Source: Streptosporangium sp. NBC_01495 (GTDB lineage: Bacteria > Actinomycetota > Actinomycetes > Streptosporangiales > Streptosporangiaceae). From it: a stretch of 64,000 nt of DNA. Each line of letters begins with the position of its first letter. Within the stretch, counting starts at the first letter, position 1. The notes beneath the pieces were generated by a model. The model did not search any database and was not told the origin of the DNA. It saw only the letters and a program-made list of their open reading frames with translations. The translations under genes and the position numbers were made by a program. Where the stretch lies: NCBI RefSeq assembly GCF_036250735.1, contig NZ_CP109430.1, positions 10,230,001-10,294,000 of the forward strand, read 5' to 3'. Positions 34,712 to 43,079 of the stretch are shown piece by piece.

Positions 34712-35587
34712 ATGAAACGGGAAGGGCTGTACTTCGACGACCGATTCCCGACTCGGAGGCAGGTAGCAGGCCTGTCGGACGCCGCATTTCGTATACATTT
34801 CACAGCGATCTTCTGGTGTGCCCGCAACCTGACCGACGGTGCGGTACTCCAGGAAGACCTGATCGACGTGTGTCCGCGAGTGCGAAAGCCGCTGCGCTTC
34901 ATCACCGAACTCGTGTCCCGGGGTACCTGGCATCCGCCTGGCGAAGAGTGTCCCTCCGATCTCTGCCCGGCGCCTGTGGCGAAGGGGTGGGTGATCCATG
35001 ACTTCTTCGCATTCGTGCCCACTAAGGAGCGGGCGGAGAAAGAACGGAAGGCCAACGCCGAGCGGCAGAAGAGGTGGCGAGACAGGCAACGCAACCGGAC
35101 CGAGCCACCCGCAGTCGACGGTGGCGTTAGTAACGCCAAACGTAACGCGTTACTAACGCCACCCAGTTCCGTCCAGTCCCCGAAGGGGACTAGGACGGAA
35201 GAAGATGAAGACAATCAGTCATCTTCTCGTCGTAACGCGCGTGCCTGGGCGAACGACGACGACTCCATCGATCGCGGTATCGTCCAGCTCCTGGCTGAGT
35301 TGACCGGCCGCGAGATCCGCCTCCTCGACGCGGCCGCGATCCGCCACACGATCCTCGATGGCCGGCCCGTCAAGTACCGCAGTCGCTACGTGGCCACGGC
35401 AATCGAGAAAGACCCCGACAGGTTCCTGCCTGCGGTCGAGGGCGTCGAGCCCAGTCCATCGCTGAGGATCACCCCGGATTGGTGCGGTTACTGCGACGAG
35501 CGCACCCGGCAGATGGAACTTCGCGACAACACTGTGGCGCGCTGCCCGGCGTGCCACCCGCTTGCAGCTGAGAGACCTGCGTCATGA
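34712..35587 (+). CDS. Phage/ICE replication-module-like protein
   Basis: A 291-residue protein. The N-terminus (KREGLYFDDRFPTRRQVAGL, then DAAFRIHFTAIFWCARNLTD) is typical of a family found in actinobacterial prophages and integrative elements, often beside replication genes. A basic linker (RQKRWRDRQRNRTE) precedes a helical domain, and a zinc knuckle (WCGYCDERTRQ...ARCPACHP) closes the protein. It probably binds DNA during replication, but no enzymatic motif is visible. It starts 1 bp after the upstream stop. Confidence 0.65.
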   Translation: MKREGLYFDDRFPTRRQVAGLSDAAFRIHFTAIFWCARNLTDGAVLQEDLIDVCPRVRKPLRFITELVSRGTWHPPGEECPSDLCPAPVAKGWVIHDFFAFVPTKERAEKERKANAERQKRWRDRQRNRTEPPAVDGGVSNAKRNALLTPPSSVQSPKGTRTEEDEDNQSSSRRNARAWANDDDSIDRGIVQLLAELTGREIRLLDAAAIRHTILDGRPVKYRSRYVATAIEKDPDRFLPAVEGVEPSPSLRITPDWCGYCDERTRQMELRDNTVARCPACHPLAAERPAS

Positions 35588-35796
35588 CCAGACGCAAAGC
35601 ACCGTCTTGCTTGAGAAAGCACCGCAGGCAACCTGCGCTTTCGACGTCACGGAAACATCCGACCCACCGCCCTGCCGAGGTGTCGGCCGCGACGTGCGGA
35701 TCTACGCCAAGGTACGGCGGCAAAGCGGCCCCGACTCCAGTACCGCCAAGCACGTCGCCGGGGCCGTACCCCTACCCGCCAGCAACGAACGCATAG
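35584..35796 (+). CDS. Small basic Pro-rich hypothetical protein
   Basis: A 70-residue frame whose ATG overlaps the preceding stop (ATGA). The composition is Arg/Ser/Pro-rich (KAPSCLRKHRRQPALSTSRK) without a recognisable fold. Only the overlap supports it; it may be a chance frame. Confidence 0.3.
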   Translation: MTRRKAPSCLRKHRRQPALSTSRKHPTHRPAEVSAATCGSTPRYGGKAAPTPVPPSTSPGPYPYPPATNA

Positions 35797-35810
35797 GAGC
35801 GCCTCTCATC

Positions 35811-35963
35811 ATGACCGCGTCCACCACTCGTAAACAGCGGACTCCGCACATCGTCTTACCAAGTGGACCGCCCCGCCTGACGCCCGGCGCCGCCACGGAA
35901 CTGCTCGCCATCCTGCTGGAGGCTCACCAAGCCATGCTCGTCAACCGCCCCAACGCCGCATAG
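35811..35963 (+). CDS. Small hypothetical protein upstream of the serine recombinase
   Basis: ATG 35811 follows AGGAG at about 35796 and encodes 50 residues with a helical C-terminus (GAATELLAILLEAHQAMLVN). It ends 5 bp before the recombinase start, so it is probably co-translated. No family is recognised. Confidence 0.45.
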   Translation: MTASTTRKQRTPHIVLPSGPPRLTPGAATELLAILLEAHQAMLVNRPNAA

Positions 35964-35968
35964 GACCC

Positions 35969-37684
35969 ATGAACACCATCCGCTTCGCCTTCTACGGCCG
36001 GGTCTCCACCGAGGACAAGCAAGATCCCCAGTCCTCGCGAGGCTGGCAGATCACCCGCTCCCGCGCGCTCATCGAGTCGCGCGGGGGCGTGATCGTCACC
36101 GAGTTCTTCGACGTCGACAAGTCCCGCTCGATCCCCTGGCAGCGCCGCCCGCACGCGGCGGCGCTGCTCGCCGAACTACGCAACCCCGACCGCGGCTTCG
36201 ACGCGGTGGTGATCGGCGAGCCGCAACGAGCCTTCTACGGCAACCAGTACGGCCTGACCTTTCCCGTCTTCGAGCACTTCAGGGTTCCGCTCTGGGTGCC
36301 CGAGGTGGGTGGTCCGATCGACCCGAACAACGAGGCTCATGACCTGGTCATGAGCGTGTTCGGCGGTATGAGCAAAGGCGAGCGCAACCGCATCAAGATC
36401 CGCGTGCGCAGCGCCATGTCAGCCCAAGCCCAGATGGAAGGCCGCTTTCTGGGAGGTCGGCCGCCTTATGGCTACCGGCTGGCCGACGCGGGCCCACACC
36501 CCAACCCGGCCAAGGCGGCCGATGGCAAGCGTGCTCACCGGCTGGAGCTTGATCCCGTCGCCGCACCCGTGGTGGAAGAGATCTTCGCGGTCTTTCTCGA
36601 CGGCTACGGCCTGTTCGCCATTGCCGAGAGACTGACCCGCAACGGGATTTCCAGCCCATCAGCTCACGATCCGGGCCGGAACCGTCACCGCTCCGGCATC
36701 GCCTGGTCCAAGAGCGCGGTGCGCGCCATCTTGACCAACCCCCGCTACACCGGCCACCAGGTGTGGAACCGCCAGCGCAAGGACGAGGTCCTCATCGATG
36801 TGGACGATGTCGGCCTGGGCCACACCACGAAGCTCAGGTGGAACTCCAAGCAGGACTGGGTCTGGTCGAAGACAGTCGTTCACCCGCCGATCGTGTCCAC
36901 AGAGGATTTCGACGCCGTGCAGATGACGCTGACGGGGCGAGGCGATCGCCACACCGACAAGACCCGCAAGCGCACCCCCAAGCCGTACCAGCTCCGGGGG
37001 CTGCTGTACTGCGGTGTCTGCGACCGCAGAATGCAGGGCCAATGGGTCAACGACGCGGCCTACTACCGCTGCCGCTTCCCCGAGGAGTACGCCCTGGCCA
37101 ACCACCTCATGCATCCCCGCAACGTCTACCTACGAGAGGACCGCGTCGTCCCGCGACTGGACCGCTGGCTCGGCCGGCTGTTCGCGCCCCACAACGTTGA
37201 TCAGACTCTCGACGTCTTGGCGGCCGCACAGGACGTGACACCGCCCAAGGCCCAAGCACTCGCTGTGGCACGCCGCCAGATCACCGAGTGCGACCGCAAG
37301 CTCGCCCAGCATCGGGCTGCCCTTGAGGCGGGCGCCGACCCGGCGCTCGTCGCCGGATGGATCCAGGAAGAGCTTGTCCGCAAGACCGCGGCCGAGCAAC
37401 GCCTCGGCCGCGCGCACGTACTGCCTCAGAGGCGGGTGGGGCGTGATGAGCTGGCGGAGATCACGCACAGGCTTGGAGACATGGTGCGAGTTCTCTCGAA
37501 TGCCGACCCGATCCGGAAGGCCAAGATCTACGCGAACATCGGACTGCGGCTGGTCTACCACCCGTCAAAACAGAAAGTCCTGGTCATGTCTACACATGAC
37601 CAGGACCCCATAGGGGACCGGTTTGTGTCCGAGGGGGGACTTGAACCCCCATGCCCCGCAAAGGGCACTAGCACCTCAAGCTAG
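35969..37684 (+). CDS. Large serine recombinase (integrase)
   Basis: A 571-residue site-specific recombinase that would insert or excise the element. Its parts are the N-terminal resolvase domain (FAFYGRVSTEDKQDPQSSRG with catalytic Ser ~12), the recombinase domain (LGGRPPYGYRLAD; ILTNPRYTGHQVWNRQRK), a zinc ribbon (LLYCGVCDRRMQGQ, only one obvious Cys pair) and a coiled coil (ALAVARRQITECDRKLAQHR). The final ~19 codons overlap the tRNA-Leu gene antisense, so insertion at the tRNA may have supplied the C-terminus. It is full length, with no frameshift. Confidence 0.88.
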   Translation: MNTIRFAFYGRVSTEDKQDPQSSRGWQITRSRALIESRGGVIVTEFFDVDKSRSIPWQRRPHAAALLAELRNPDRGFDAVVIGEPQRAFYGNQYGLTFPVFEHFRVPLWVPEVGGPIDPNNEAHDLVMSVFGGMSKGERNRIKIRVRSAMSAQAQMEGRFLGGRPPYGYRLADAGPHPNPAKAADGKRAHRLELDPVAAPVVEEIFAVFLDGYGLFAIAERLTRNGISSPSAHDPGRNRHRSGIAWSKSAVRAILTNPRYTGHQVWNRQRKDEVLIDVDDVGLGHTTKLRWNSKQDWVWSKTVVHPPIVSTEDFDAVQMTLTGRGDRHTDKTRKRTPKPYQLRGLLYCGVCDRRMQGQWVNDAAYYRCRFPEEYALANHLMHPRNVYLREDRVVPRLDRWLGRLFAPHNVDQTLDVLAAAQDVTPPKAQALAVARRQITECDRKLAQHRAALEAGADPALVAGWIQEELVRKTAAEQRLGRAHVLPQRRVGRDELAEITHRLGDMVRVLSNADPIRKAKIYANIGLRLVYHPSKQKVLVMSTHDQDPIGDRFVSEGGLEPPCPAKGTSTSS

Positions 37685-37711
37685 CGCGTCTGCCTATTCC
37701 GCCACCCGGAC
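37626..37711 (-). tRNA. tRNA-Leu (anticodon GAG)
   Basis: On the minus strand, GTCCGGG...CTCGGAC pairs as the acceptor stem. The anticodon loop is TTGAGGT between the stems CTAGC and GCTAG, the T-arm is GGGGGTTCAAGTCCCCC, and a long variable arm (TGCCCTTTGCGGGGCA) marks a class II tRNA. CCA is not encoded. Its 3' part overlaps the serine recombinase end. Confidence 0.93.
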
Positions 37712-37877
37712 GTGGTGCCTGCACGCGGGACCGTCATCCCGCGTCGGCGGACTCAGGTTAGCAAACTCTTGAGCCGGCGTCATATCGGTAAGAGGGCAGG
37801 CACGGGCGGGGTGCCGGGAAGGGGGGTACGGCGGCAGGATGGGAGGTGGAAGCCGTACCGAACCCCAAGGAGTCCAC

Positions 37878-39185
37878 ATGACGGCGATCAACGCTGAGGA
37901 CGAGGTCGTCGGGCTGTGCCGCGACCTGATCCGGATCGACTCGACCAACGCGGGCGACAATTCGGGGCCCGGTGAGCGGGCCGCCGCCGAATACGTGGCC
38001 GAGAAACTGTCCGAGGTCGGGCTGGAGCCGAAGATCCTGGAGTCGGACAGCCGCAGGGCCAACGTGATCGCCCGCATCGCGGGGGAGGACTCCTCCCGTG
38101 ACGCCCTGCTGCTCCACGGGCACCTGGACGTCGTCCCCTTCAACGCCGCCGACTGGACCCAGCACCCGCTCAGTGGTGAGATCGCCGACGGCTGCGTCTG
38201 GGGGCGCGGCGCGGTCGACATGAAGAACATGGACGCGATGATCCTCGCGGTCGTGCGGCAGCGGCTCAGCGAGGGCCGCCGGCCGCCGAGGGACGTGGTG
38301 CTGGCGTTCACCGCCGACGAGGAGGCGGGGGGCAAGTACGGCGCGCAGTGGCTGGCCGACGAGCACAAGGACCTGTTCGACGGATGCTCCGAGGCGATCG
38401 GCGAGGTGGGCGGGTTCAGCGTCTCCATCGACGAGGCGCGCAGGCTCTATCTGATCGAGGCCGCGGAGAAGGGCATCGCCTGGATGCGCCTGACCGCCAC
38501 CGGCAGGGCCGGGCACGGTTCGATGCTCAACGCCGAGAACGCGGTCACCGAGCTGGCCGAGGCGGTGGGCCGCGTCGGGCGGTACGAGTGGCCGGTCCGG
38601 ATGACGCGGACGGTCAGGACGTTCCTGGAGGAGACCTCCAAAGCCCTGGAGCTGGAACTCGACCTGGACGACGCGGAGAAGACCGTCGCCAAGCTGGGGC
38701 CGCTCGCCCGGATGATCGGCGCCACGCTGCGCAACACCGCCAACCCCACGATGCTGGAGGCCGGTTACAAGGCCAACGTGATCCCCCAGACCGCGACCGC
38801 GCACGTGGACGGCCGCTTCCTGCCGGGGTACGAGGACGAGTTCTTCGAGACGCTCGACGAGCTGCTCGGCCCCAACGTGACCAGGGAGTTCGTCTACCAC
38901 GACATCGCCATCGAGACCGGCTTCGACGGGCCGCTGGTGCGCGCGATGGCCGACGCCCTCCTCGCCGAGGACCCGGGCGCGCTGGCCGTGCCGTACACGC
39001 TGTCGGGGGGCACGGACCTCAAGGCGTTCAGCAGGCTGGGCATCCGGGGATTCGGGTTCGCGCCGCTGAGGCTGCCCGCGGACCTGGACTTCTCCGGGAT
39101 GTTCCATGGCATCGACGAGAGGGTGCCGGTGGATTCGCTCCAGTTCGGAGTCCGGGTCCTTGACCGTTTCCTGGACGGCTGCTGA
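37878..39185 (+). CDS. M20/M25/M40-family metallohydrolase
   Basis: A 435-residue dizinc peptidase/deacylase. Motifs in order are HGHLDVVPFNAADWTQHP (first His and Asp), WGRGAVDMKNMDAMI (bridging Asp), FTADEEAGGKYGAQWL (catalytic Glu and ligand Glu), the dimerisation-domain segment ATGRAGHGSM, and the C-terminal SGGTDLKAFSRLG with a final His in MFHGIDERVPVD. ATG 37878 has AAGGAG 5 bp upstream. It is a cytosolic housekeeping hydrolase of dipeptides or N-acyl amino acids; the exact substrate cannot be read from sequence. Confidence 0.9.
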   Translation: MTAINAEDEVVGLCRDLIRIDSTNAGDNSGPGERAAAEYVAEKLSEVGLEPKILESDSRRANVIARIAGEDSSRDALLLHGHLDVVPFNAADWTQHPLSGEIADGCVWGRGAVDMKNMDAMILAVVRQRLSEGRRPPRDVVLAFTADEEAGGKYGAQWLADEHKDLFDGCSEAIGEVGGFSVSIDEARRLYLIEAAEKGIAWMRLTATGRAGHGSMLNAENAVTELAEAVGRVGRYEWPVRMTRTVRTFLEETSKALELELDLDDAEKTVAKLGPLARMIGATLRNTANPTMLEAGYKANVIPQTATAHVDGRFLPGYEDEFFETLDELLGPNVTREFVYHDIAIETGFDGPLVRAMADALLAEDPGALAVPYTLSGGTDLKAFSRLGIRGFGFAPLRLPADLDFSGMFHGIDERVPVDSLQFGVRVLDRFLDGC

Positions 39186-39295
39186 GCCGTTCCCGGGAAA
39201 ACCGTTGTGTTGACTCGATGTGGTGCTAGCGTAACTCTCCGTTGAGGGATGGCTCGTGTCCAAGCGGGCCCGTCCAGGAGCTTTGGGGAGGTCAC

Positions 39296-39916
39296 GTGGC
39301 GCGTGTGCCGCACGGGCAGTGGAGGGCGTCCTCGCCCGCTGTCCGACGCGCGCCCGTGGCCCTTCCCGTCGACGACACGATCCCCGGCCGGGCTGACCGG
39401 ATGGCGCGGTTCGCGGCCGGCACTCGGCGGGGCGTCAGGCGAGCCCTCGCTATCGGCGGTCTCCTGGCCGCCGCATGGCTGCTCGCGGTCGTCTTCGGGC
39501 TCCTCGGCGCCGCTCCCGCGGTCGCGGACACCACCGCGACGACAGGGGAGGCCCGCTCCCAGACCCCTCACACAGCCGCTTCCGGATCGGCCCTCGGGGC
39601 CGGTGTCTTCCCCACGGTCAGCGGCGGGTTGTCGGCGACGCACAACGCCGAAGCCATGGCGGGGCGAGGTGTGGACGGGCTCACCAGCCAGTCCAAGCCG
39701 GGGTTCCCGGCACCCGCCACCGTCGAACACGGCTCTGGCGCCAATGGATTCGTGCCCCAGAGCGGTGGTGGATCCGGCCTCTCAGGACCGGGTCCGGGAG
39801 ATGTCGCGTGGTTCGCCTACGATCCGCGGCAGGTGACGCAGCGTGTCCCGCCGGCGTTCGTGCTCCCCCCTGTCGTCCGTACAGCGGCGGACGACCCTTC
39901 TTTCTCCCCTGACTGA
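39296..39916 (+). CDS. Secreted protein of unknown function upstream of the chaplin-like gene
   Basis: 206 residues from GTG 39296 (GGGGAGG upstream). A basic N-terminus is followed by a hydrophobic segment (RALAIGGLLAAAWLLAVVFG) and an AVADT signal-cleavage-like site. The mature part is low-complexity Gly/Ser/Pro/Ala with no Cys. It lies before the chaplin-like gene in the same direction, so a role in the cell surface or aerial hyphae is plausible. No conserved domain is recognised. Confidence 0.6.
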   Translation: MARVPHGQWRASSPAVRRAPVALPVDDTIPGRADRMARFAAGTRRGVRRALAIGGLLAAAWLLAVVFGLLGAAPAVADTTATTGEARSQTPHTAASGSALGAGVFPTVSGGLSATHNAEAMAGRGVDGLTSQSKPGFPAPATVEHGSGANGFVPQSGGGSGLSGPGPGDVAWFAYDPRQVTQRVPPAFVLPPVVRTAADDPSFSPD

Positions 39917-40160
39917 TCTCGTCTCGCGGACCGGCCCATCCCCTCTCGGGTGATCAGCCGGTCGCGGAGCCTGCCTTCATCCTCCATCCCCAGGAGAGCC
40001 ACTCCGTCGGTGAGCGATCAGCAGGCCGGAGAAAAGGCAATTCCCAATTCCTCGTGACGGTCCTCGGGGCCTCCGCTGTGCGGGCCTGTCCGGCCCTCGC
40101 ACGGCTTCGTACGCCCTCACGAGGGTCAGGTCCCCCCCGAAACTGCTAGGAGCTTCAATC

Positions 40161-42542
40161 ATGCGTACGTGGGTTACGGGCACGGCCCCCGCGGCACTGC
40201 TCGCACTGGGCGTCATGGCCATGGGCGGCGGTACGGCCTTCGCCGACACCGACGGTGACCACTCGATCGGCGGAGGCAACCAGGTCAACCTTCCCATCAC
40301 CCTGCCGATCGACATCAGCGGCAACGCCGCCGGTGTGGCCGGGCAGTCGTCCGCCTCCTCGGAGGGCGGCGCCTCCGTCGAGAACGGCGGTGGCGGTGCG
40401 GGCGCCGGTGGCAACACCACGTCCGGCCGGGGCTCCGTGCTGGGTGGCAACCAGGTCGTCGCCCCCATCACCGCGCCCGTCAACGCCTGCGGCAACGCGG
40501 TGTCGGTGTTCGGCCGCTCCGAGGCGGGCTGCCGGGGCGGTTCCTCGGTGCGGAACCAGGGCGGGAACGGCGGCGGAGCCGGCGGCAACCGTACGAACGG
40601 TGACCACAGCGTCGGCGGCGGCAACCAGGTGGTGGCGCCGATCACCGCGCCGATCAACGCCTGCGGCAACTCCTTCGCGATCTTCGGCGGGGCCACCGCC
40701 GGTTGCCGTGGTGGGGCCTCGGTGAGCAACCAGGGCGGGGCCGGTGGCGGAGCGGGCGGCAACCGCACCTCCGGCAGGGGCTCCGTGCTGGGTGGCAACC
40801 AGGTGGTGGCGCCGATCACCGCGCCGATCAACATCTGCGGCAACTCGGTCGCCGTCGTCGGCGGGGCCTTCTCCGGTTGCGAGGGTGGCGCCGAGGTCGT
40901 CGGCGGCGGCACGCCCGGCGGGCCCGGGAACCCTGGCGGGCCCGGGAACCCTGGCGGGCCCGGGAACCCTGGCGGGCCCGGGAACCCTGGCGGGCCTGGA
41001 AACCCCGGCGGGCCTGGAAACCCTGGCGGGCCTGGGAACCCCGGTGGCCCTGGGAACCCCGGCGGTCCGGGTCACCCGGGTGGTCCCGGCCACCCTGGCG
41101 GGCCTGGGCACCCGGGGGGGCCGGGATGGCCCGGTAAGCCCGGAGGGCACGAGGGGCCCGGCCGGCCCGGTGGCCCCGGAGAGCACGGCAGGCCCGGCGA
41201 GCCCGGTTACGGTGACCACGGCGACCGTGGGAAGCGGGGGCCGCGTCCCGGTGGCGGCTGGGAGCACGGCACGCGTCCGGGCGGTCCGGGCTCGGGCGGC
41301 CCCGGCGACGGCTGGGAGCGCGGCCCCCGTCCCGGCGGGCCCGACCGGGGTTACGGCCGGCCGGGGAACGACACCGACGGGCGTTTCGGCGCCGGTAGCG
41401 GCAACCAGGTGGTCGCGCCGATCACCGCGCCCGCCGAGGTCTGCGGCAACGCCGTCGGCAACGGCCGGCCGGGCTGCCCGGGAGGGGTGTCGGTCCCCGC
41501 GGGCCGGGGTGGCGACGCGGGCGCCGGTGGCAACCGCACCTCGGGTCAGCACTCCGTGCTGGGTGGCAACCAGGTGGTGGCGCCGATCACCGCGCCGATC
41601 AACGTCTGCGGCAACGCGGTGGCGGTCCTGGGCGGTGCGTTCGCCGGTTGCCAGGGCGGCGCGTCCGTCGGGGGCGGCGGTGGCGCGGGCGCGGGTGGCA
41701 ACACCACGTCCGGCCGGGGCTCCGTGCTGGGCGGTAACCAGGTGGTGGCGCCGATCACCGCGCCGATCAACGTCTGCGGCAACGCGGTGGGCGTGCTCGG
41801 CCAGGCCGCGGCCGCGTGCAGGGGCGGCGCCTCGGTCTCGGGCGGCGCGGGCGCGGGTACGGGCGCCGGTGGCAACCGCACCTCGGGTCAGCACTCCGTG
41901 CTGGGTGGCAACCAGGTGGTGGCGCCGATCACCGCGCCGATCAACATCTGCGGCAACGCCGTGGCCGTCCTGGGCGACGCCGCCGCGGGCTGCCTCGGGG
42001 GCTCCCGCGTCGGCGGCCCGTCCGGGCGTCCGGGCGGCGGCCAGTGGGGTGGCCCCGGCGGTCACGGCGGCTATGACAATGGTCACGGCGACGGGGATTC
42101 CAAGCCCGGCCGGCACAAGACCAGCGGTCTGCTGCCCGCCCTCCCGGCCGTCCCGGCTCTCGGCGGCGCGGCCGGAGAGGCGTCCGCCCCCGGCCTGGCG
42201 TCGACGCCCGCGGCCCAGGGCGCGGCGGCGGACCGGTCGCGGTTCCCGGCCGCCGCGCGGCTGCCCGAGCTTCCCGCCGTGCCCGCCGTGCCCGCGAGCC
42301 CGGCGAGCGACCGGGCCTCGGAGGCCGGGAACGGTTCCCCGTCGGCTCCTGTCGCCGGCCTGACCTCGACCCCGGCCGGCGCCCTGCCGGTCGGTGACCT
42401 GGGCCTGATGAGCGCGGCCCAGCCCGTCGGCGTGACCGGAATGAACATCGGTTCCCTGGTCACCCTGCTGATCGGCGCGATGGCCGCGGCTGCCGCGACG
42501 GTCTTCGGCACCACCCGCCGGATCCGTTTCGGCAAGAAGTAA
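40161..42542 (+). CDS. Multi-repeat chaplin-like surface protein with collagen-like insert
   Basis: A 793-residue secreted protein: signal peptide ([19 protein letters not shown]), then eight ~37-residue units of the form [19 protein letters not shown]...GC.GG. Seven of these contain the two Cys typical of chaplin domains; the first lacks both. Four units precede and four follow a Gly-Pro-rich collagen-like block (about residues 252-415). The C-terminus has a Pro/Ala linker, a hydrophobic helix ([18 protein letters not shown]) and a basic tail RRIRFGKK, with no LPXTG. Chaplins are amyloid-forming hydrophobic proteins of aerial hyphae; typical ones have one or two domains. The ATG has TAGGAG upstream. 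Confidence 0.85.
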   Translation: MRTWVTGTAPAALLALGVMAMGGGTAFADTDGDHSIGGGNQVNLPITLPIDISGNAAGVAGQSSASSEGGASVENGGGGAGAGGNTTSGRGSVLGGNQVVAPITAPVNACGNAVSVFGRSEAGCRGGSSVRNQGGNGGGAGGNRTNGDHSVGGGNQVVAPITAPINACGNSFAIFGGATAGCRGGASVSNQGGAGGGAGGNRTSGRGSVLGGNQVVAPITAPINICGNSVAVVGGAFSGCEGGAEVVGGGTPGGPGNPGGPGNPGGPGNPGGPGNPGGPGNPGGPGNPGGPGNPGGPGNPGGPGHPGGPGHPGGPGHPGGPGWPGKPGGHEGPGRPGGPGEHGRPGEPGYGDHGDRGKRGPRPGGGWEHGTRPGGPGSGGPGDGWERGPRPGGPDRGYGRPGNDTDGRFGAGSGNQVVAPITAPAEVCGNAVGNGRPGCPGGVSVPAGRGGDAGAGGNRTSGQHSVLGGNQVVAPITAPINVCGNAVAVLGGAFAGCQGGASVGGGGGAGAGGNTTSGRGSVLGGNQVVAPITAPINVCGNAVGVLGQAAAACRGGASVSGGAGAGTGAGGNRTSGQHSVLGGNQVVAPITAPINICGNAVAVLGDAAAGCLGGSRVGGPSGRPGGGQWGGPGGHGGYDNGHGDGDSKPGRHKTSGLLPALPAVPALGGAAGEASAPGLASTPAAQGAAADRSRFPAAARLPELPAVPAVPASPASDRASEAGNGSPSAPVAGLTSTPAGALPVGDLGLMSAAQPVGVTGMNIGSLVTLLIGAMAAAAATVFGTTRRIRFGKK
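40915..41135 (+). repeat. 18-bp tandem repeat encoding GGPGNP
   Basis: Nine near-identical copies of GGCGGGCCCGGGAACCCT, grading into GGPGHP units, lie inside the chaplin-like gene. The high identity suggests recent copy-number change by slippage. Confidence 0.85.
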
Positions 42543-42685
42543 GGCGCGAGAAGTAAGACATTAGTCACCCAATGGACACGCTTTCCCCGAACCACTGAGG
42601 AAGGCACCTAGACGCCTCGACGGCCCGGGACAGGACGGCCGCGCCCCCACGGCGCGGCGTCCGCTCGACCGAAGAGGCACGAAAG

Positions 42686-42724
42686 CTTTGCCCGTTCCGG
42701 GGGCGCGGCCCGGAGCGGGCAAAG
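42686..42724. terminator. Terminator between the chaplin-like gene and the convergent DUF5703 gene
   Basis: CTTTGCCCG (42686) pairs with CGGGCAAAG (ending 42724), with an inner CCGGG/CCCGG extension. It is placed between two converging genes, so it may act on both. Confidence 0.6.
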
Positions 42725-42736
42725 CCATGTCCGACG

Positions 42737-42922
42737 TCACATCGTCCTGGTCACACGTATGATCTTCCGGCGCAGTCGGACGTCCCGGCGGCCATCGGGA
42801 TACAGTCGCAGGCGGTCGAGTTCCCAGTCGCCGTATTCTGCATGTTCGGTCAGTATCCGCCGGGCTGCGTCCCGGGATGTGCCACGCGGAAGGTGGAGAA
42901 CCAAGTAGGAGTAGTCGAGCAC
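42737..42922 (-). CDS. DUF5703 family small protein
   Basis: A 61-residue basic protein: DYSYLVLHLPRGTSRDAARR, HAEYGDWELDRLRLYPDGRR and KIIRVTRTM match the conserved actinobacterial DUF5703 pattern. GTG 42922 gives the family length; the frame is open further upstream to 43153, but that part is not protein-like. The gene is usually found next to or near topA and M20 genes in actinomycetes, as here. The function is unknown. Confidence 0.85.
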   Translation of the reverse strand: MLDYSYLVLHLPRGTSRDAARRILTEHAEYGDWELDRLRLYPDGRRDVRLRRKIIRVTRTM

Positions 42923-43079
42923 AGCGATTAGTCTCCGAGGGTGAGCTGGGGGACGTCGACACTCATAGGGCTTTATTCTGCGTCCTTGCGGCTTCCCTTG
43001 GGAGTGTTCCCGGCTGAGACCGGGTAACCCGAGGGGAAGAAAACGGGGAACGAATGCGAACAGCGAGGTAGGAAGCAGC

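Noticed and set aside
37626-37711. Search by eye for the second att copy of tRNA-Leu in the window
   Set aside because: No stretch resembling the tRNA 3' half (for example GGACTTGAACCCCC) was seen elsewhere, so the island's other end cannot be placed here.
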